DNA of 8,199 nt from SIG673 sp964570105. Its GTDB lineage: Bacteria; Bacillota; Clostridia; Oscillospirales; CAG-272. The stretch spans positions 1-8,199 of the forward strand of contig CAZMWM010000084.1 in NCBI GenBank assembly GCA_964570105.1. Direction: 5' to 3'. The notes beneath the pieces are model-generated. The model saw nothing but the letters and a program-made list of their open reading frames with translations, searched no databases and was not told where the DNA came from. The position numbers and the translations under genes are program-made. Positions 6,358 through 8,199 of this stretch are shown in pieces; within the stretch, counting starts at the first letter, position 1; each line of letters opens with the position of its first letter.

Positions 6358-7308
6358 ATGATTGAAATTGAAAAGCCCAATATCAATTCCGTCGTTCAGA
6401 ATGAGGACGGAAGCAAGGGGATATTTACCGTTGAGCCGCTTGAGCGCGGTTACGGAACCACTCTCGGTAATTCCCTGCGCAGGGTACTTTTGAGTTCGCT
6501 TCCGGGCGTTGCCGTCATGAGCATCAAGATCGACGGAGTTCTTCACGAGATCTCGACGGTCGCCGGAGTTAAAGAAGATGTTACCGAGATAGTTCTTAAC
6601 GTAAAGGGAATAGTTGCTAAGCTCAATTGCCCCGAAAACAAGACCGTCGTGCTTGACAAGACCGGTCCTTGTGTTGTGACGGCAGGTGATATCAAGCAGG
6701 ACTCGGATATCGAGATACTCAATCCCGATCACGTTATCGCGACTGTGAGCGAGAATGCGCGTCTCTTTATGGAGCTTACCTTCGGCCACGGCAGAGGATA
6801 CGTTTCCCAGGATAAGAACAAGCAGAGCAATCCCGCTCAGATCGGACTTATCTACACTGACTCGATATTTACCCCGGTATATAAGGCTAATTACACAGTT
6901 GAGAACTGCCGTGTCGGAAATATTACCGACTATGACAGGCTCAAGATAGAAGTAGAGACCAACGGTACTATTTCTGCAAAGGAAGCGGTTTCGCTTGCCG
7001 CCAAGATACTCAACGAGCATCTCAAATTGTTCGTGGATCTTTCTGATGAAGCGATCAATGCCGAGATCATGGTCGAAAGAGAAGAGACTATGAAGGAAAA
7101 GGTTCTTGAGATGACCATTGAGGAGCTTGACCTGTCCGTGAGAAGCTTCAACTGCTTGAAGCGCGCGGGCATTGACACAGTAGAGGATCTCGTCAATAAG
7201 ACGCAGGATGATATGATCAAGGTCAGAAACCTCGGAAAGAAATCTCTCGAAGAGGTCATACAGAAGCTTGAATCACTTCACCTCGGTCTTAAAAAGGACG
7301 AAGAGTGA
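6358..7308 (+). CDS. rpoA: DNA-directed RNA polymerase subunit alpha
   Basis: RpoA dimerises to nucleate RNA polymerase assembly and contacts promoter UP elements and activators. The 316 residues match the family. The N-terminal domain (about 1-230) holds ERGYGTTLGNSLRRVLLSSL (29-48), and the linker is about 231-250. The C-terminal domain (about 251-312) contains VRSFNCLKRAGI (261-272) and NLGKKSLEEV (291-300). Arg262 and Asn265 are equivalent to E. coli Arg265 and Asn268, which touch DNA. The ATG at 6358 is preceded by AGGAGGG (6341-6347). The 88-base gap after rpsD is long for this operon and holds only a weak five-pair stem (TACTC/GAGTA, 6305-6321) and no clear promoter. Confidence 0.98.
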   Translation: MIEIEKPNINSVVQNEDGSKGIFTVEPLERGYGTTLGNSLRRVLLSSLPGVAVMSIKIDGVLHEISTVAGVKEDVTEIVLNVKGIVAKLNCPENKTVVLDKTGPCVVTAGDIKQDSDIEILNPDHVIATVSENARLFMELTFGHGRGYVSQDKNKQSNPAQIGLIYTDSIFTPVYKANYTVENCRVGNITDYDRLKIEVETNGTISAKEAVSLAAKILNEHLKLFVDLSDEAINAEIMVEREETMKEKVLEMTIEELDLSVRSFNCLKRAGIDTVEDLVNKTQDDMIKVRNLGKKSLEEVIQKLESLHLGLKKDEE

Positions 7309-7355
7309 CGATAGCGAAGCGCAGGATATTTGAATAAACAAAGGAGGTTCGTTCA

Positions 7356-7799
7356 ATGGGAACCAGAAAGCTTGGCAGACCTACAGCGCACAGAATGTCT
7401 ATGCTTCACGGCATGGTTACTTATCTGCTCGCCAACGGTAAGATAGAGACAACTCTTACTCGCGCTAAAGAGGTCAGCTCATTAACCGATAAAATGATAA
7501 CCCTCGGAAAGAAGGGCGATCTTGCGGCTTACCGCAGAGCGCTCGCAGTCATTCCGAATGAAAGCGTTGCGAAGAAGCTTTTCGACGTCATCGCTCCGAT
7601 GTACGCCGATTGCAACGGCGGATATACCGTCGTTTACAAAATGGGACCCCGTCGCGGAGACGGCGCCGAGATGGCACTCATAACCCTTAAGGGCTATGTG
7701 CTTGATCCCGTAACGGACGGAAAGTCCGCCGATAAGAAGGACGCTAAGTCCGAAACCACCGAGGAAGCTCCCGCCGCAGATACCGAGGCGGCTGAGTAA
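7356..7799 (+). CDS. rplQ: 50S ribosomal protein L17 with acidic C-terminal tail
   Basis: L17 lies near the peptide exit tunnel on the large subunit and is the normal last gene of the alpha operon. The core (about 1-113) shows RKLGRPTAHRMSMLHGM (4-20), the signature IETTLTRAKEVSSLTDKMIT (30-49), then LFDVIAP and GGYTVVYKMGPRRGDGAEM (88-106). The usual family ends soon after this point at about 112-125 residues. Here it continues to 147 with a tail rich in Asp, Glu, Lys and Ala, net negative (about ten acidic against four Lys in 117-147) and likely disordered. AAGGAGG at 7341-7347 lies 8 bases before the ATG. The stop is followed 25 bases later by the operon terminator. Confidence 0.97.
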   Translation: MGTRKLGRPTAHRMSMLHGMVTYLLANGKIETTLTRAKEVSSLTDKMITLGKKGDLAAYRRALAVIPNESVAKKLFDVIAPMYADCNGGYTVVYKMGPRRGDGAEMALITLKGYVLDPVTDGKSADKKDAKSETTEEAPAADTEAAE

Positions 7800-7824
7800 G
7801 ATCGCAACGACCGAACAGGAAAAG

Positions 7825-7864
7825 AAAGCCCCACCATGGACGAAGGTCTGTGATGGGGCTTTTT
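7825..7864 (+). terminator. Rho-independent terminator of the operon
   Basis: AAAGCCCCA (7825-7833) pairs with TGGGGCTTT (7854-7862). After one C-A mismatch (7834/7853), 7835-7841 pairs with 7846-7852 (two G-T wobbles), closing on a four-base loop GAAG. The run TTTTT (7860-7864) follows. On the opposite strand the stem is followed by TTTCTTTTC, so it could also stop transcription arriving from the convergent transposase gene. This is a strong end for the spc-alpha unit, 25 bases after the rplQ stop. Confidence 0.93.
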
Positions 7865-7872
7865 GCATGCGG

Positions 7873-7985
7873 TTTTCGGGCGTGATCGTATGGGACGCGT
7901 GCAGAGGTTTTGCACCTACCCGATGTTCGGTATCCGATCATTTGGGTGTGTTTTTGGTGATATTGGGGATGTTGATTTTCGGGCG
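7873..7985 (+). repeat. Repeated 10-mer TTTTCGGGCG
   Basis: The exact 10-mer occurs at 7873-7882 and 7976-7985, same orientation, 103 bases apart; the second copy runs into the palindrome. Two copies in a 150-base spacer is unlikely by chance and suggests two neighbouring units of related intergenic repeats. Confidence 0.5.
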
Positions 7986-7999
7986 GATGATATCCGCCC
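7981..7999. repeat. Palindromic REP-like element
   Basis: GGGCGGAT (7981-7988) is followed by a three-base loop and its exact reverse complement ATCCGCCC (7992-7999). On the minus strand it is preceded by GTAGTAGG, giving a GTAGGGGCGGAT-type unit. I recall similar palindromes scattered between genes in Clostridia genomes, but that is from memory and copy number cannot be tested here. It could act as a terminator-like stem or as part of a small dispersed repeat. Confidence 0.6.
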
Positions 8000-8016
8000 C
8001 TACTACGATGTAACAT

Positions 8017-8199
8017 TTAAAACTTTATTTCTGGATAAAGATGTCTTAATTTAATTCTGGCGTTTTCTGTAGTGAATTGCCACGAAACCCCTTTTTGGGA
8101 AGAGTTTCTCTTCAAACTCCAAGCGGATAAGATCTCATTCAACGATTCAACAGAAGGAATCCTTTCGCCCAATAAGCACTGAATCGTTAATGCGGAAAG
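8017..8199 (-). CDS. Transposase, C-terminal part (IS630-like), partial
   Basis: Reading the minus strand from the right edge gives 60 open codons and then TAA (complement of 8017-8019). The peptide includes PSVESLNEILSAWSLKRN (15-32) and GVSWQFTTENARIKLRHLYP (37-56). A closing pattern of R-N ... W-x-F-T-T-x-x-A-R-x-K-L-x-x-L-Y-P is what I know from the C-termini of IS630/Tc1-mariner-like transposases, downstream of the DDE catalytic core. The start and catalytic residues lie beyond the window, so intactness is unknown. Four TTA leucine codons in 60, against none in the long operon stretch 1365-3443, mark different codon use, fitting a mobile element. It is convergent with the operon and shares its terminator region. 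Confidence 0.75.
   Translation of the reverse strand, partial: LSALTIQCLLGERIPSVESLNEILSAWSLKRNSSQKGVSWQFTTENARIKLRHLYPEIKF

Larger units (their letters stand above)
7865..8016. other. Non-coding spacer with repeat-like sequence
   Basis: About 150 bases lie between the operon terminator and the convergent transposase stop. I see no credible gene: frames crossing it lack ribosome binding sites and run through the palindrome. It holds a short stem GTGCAGA/TTTTGCAC-type (GTGCA 7899-7903, TGCAC 7911-7915), two copies of a 10-mer and a strong palindrome, described separately. It should contain the right end of the insertion sequence, but the terminal inverted repeat cannot be placed without the left end. 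Confidence 0.6.

Noticed and set aside
7744..8016. Minus-strand ORF of 90 codons across the spacer and rplQ tail
   Set aside because: It is made of translated palindrome and repeat sequence, the terminator and antisense of the L17 tail; there is no ribosome binding site or recognisable family.
8031..8039. DnaA-box-like TTATCCAGA on the minus strand
   Set aside because: It is a single imperfect 9-mer inside the transposase frame, with no cluster of boxes or AT-rich unwinding region nearby.
7863..8054. Small + strand ORF of 63 codons after the terminator
   Set aside because: It starts in the terminator U-tract, has no ribosome binding site, crosses the palindrome and overlaps the transposase end antisense.
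8084..8119. Three competing hairpins (GAAAC/GTTTC, GAAGAG/CTCTTC, GAGTTT/AAACTC) resembling a riboswitch-like switch
   Set aside because: They fall within the transposase coding region and encode ordinary residues of its C-terminus; there is no U-run or downstream gene on the + strand to control.
8141..8188. 9-base inverted repeat AACGATTCA/TGAATCGTT with a 30-base spacer
   Set aside because: Both arms lie inside the transposase reading frame in otherwise sensible codons, so I treat it as chance rather than an element end or attachment site.

Overview
The window is a stretch of a bacterial spc–alpha ribosomal-protein superoperon, followed by its terminator and a short accessory flank. Everything up to about 7.8 kb reads on the + strand: end of rplF, then rplR, rpsE, rpmD, rplO, secY, adk, map, infA, rpmJ, rpsM, rpsK, rpsD, rpoA and rplQ. 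Having adk, map and infA after secY, and rpsD inside the cluster, is the Firmicutes arrangement. The strong AGGAGG-type Shine-Dalgarno sites, a zinc-binding adenylate kinase, Cys-rich S4 and L36, and roughly even GC all point to Clostridia. An uncultured Oscillospirales/Ruminococcaceae-like gut member is my best inference; genus cannot be read from this window.

Layout: 1-1592 encodes 50S and 30S proteins (L6 end, L18, S5, L30, L15) packed with gaps of roughly 8-32 bases. 1593-4320 encodes the protein-export channel SecY, adenylate kinase and methionine aminopeptidase, again tightly coupled (secY starts on the base after the rplO stop; map starts one base after the adk stop). 4321-7799 encodes initiation factor IF1, L36, S13, S11, S4, the RNA polymerase alpha subunit and L17. 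A good intrinsic terminator at 7825-7864 closes the unit. The functions form one growth programme: ribosome parts, transcription (RpoA), start of translation (IF1), removal of the initiator Met (Map), membrane insertion (SecY) and nucleotide balance (Adk).

Beyond the terminator, about 150 bases of non-coding DNA carry a near-perfect palindrome and a repeated 10-mer that look like dispersed intergenic repeats. The right edge holds the 3' end of a transposase gene on the minus strand, pointing towards the operon. It has no start codon within the window, so it is easily missed.

I found no undescribed multi-gene system; this is core housekeeping DNA. The points most worth checking are infA (apparent CTG start, and Trp in place of the usual Arg at residue 46), the absence of the small KOW-domain gene often found between map and infA in Clostridia, a hairpin plus 9-base repeat before rpmJ, the acidic C-terminal tail on L17, and the mobile-element and repeat material after the terminator.
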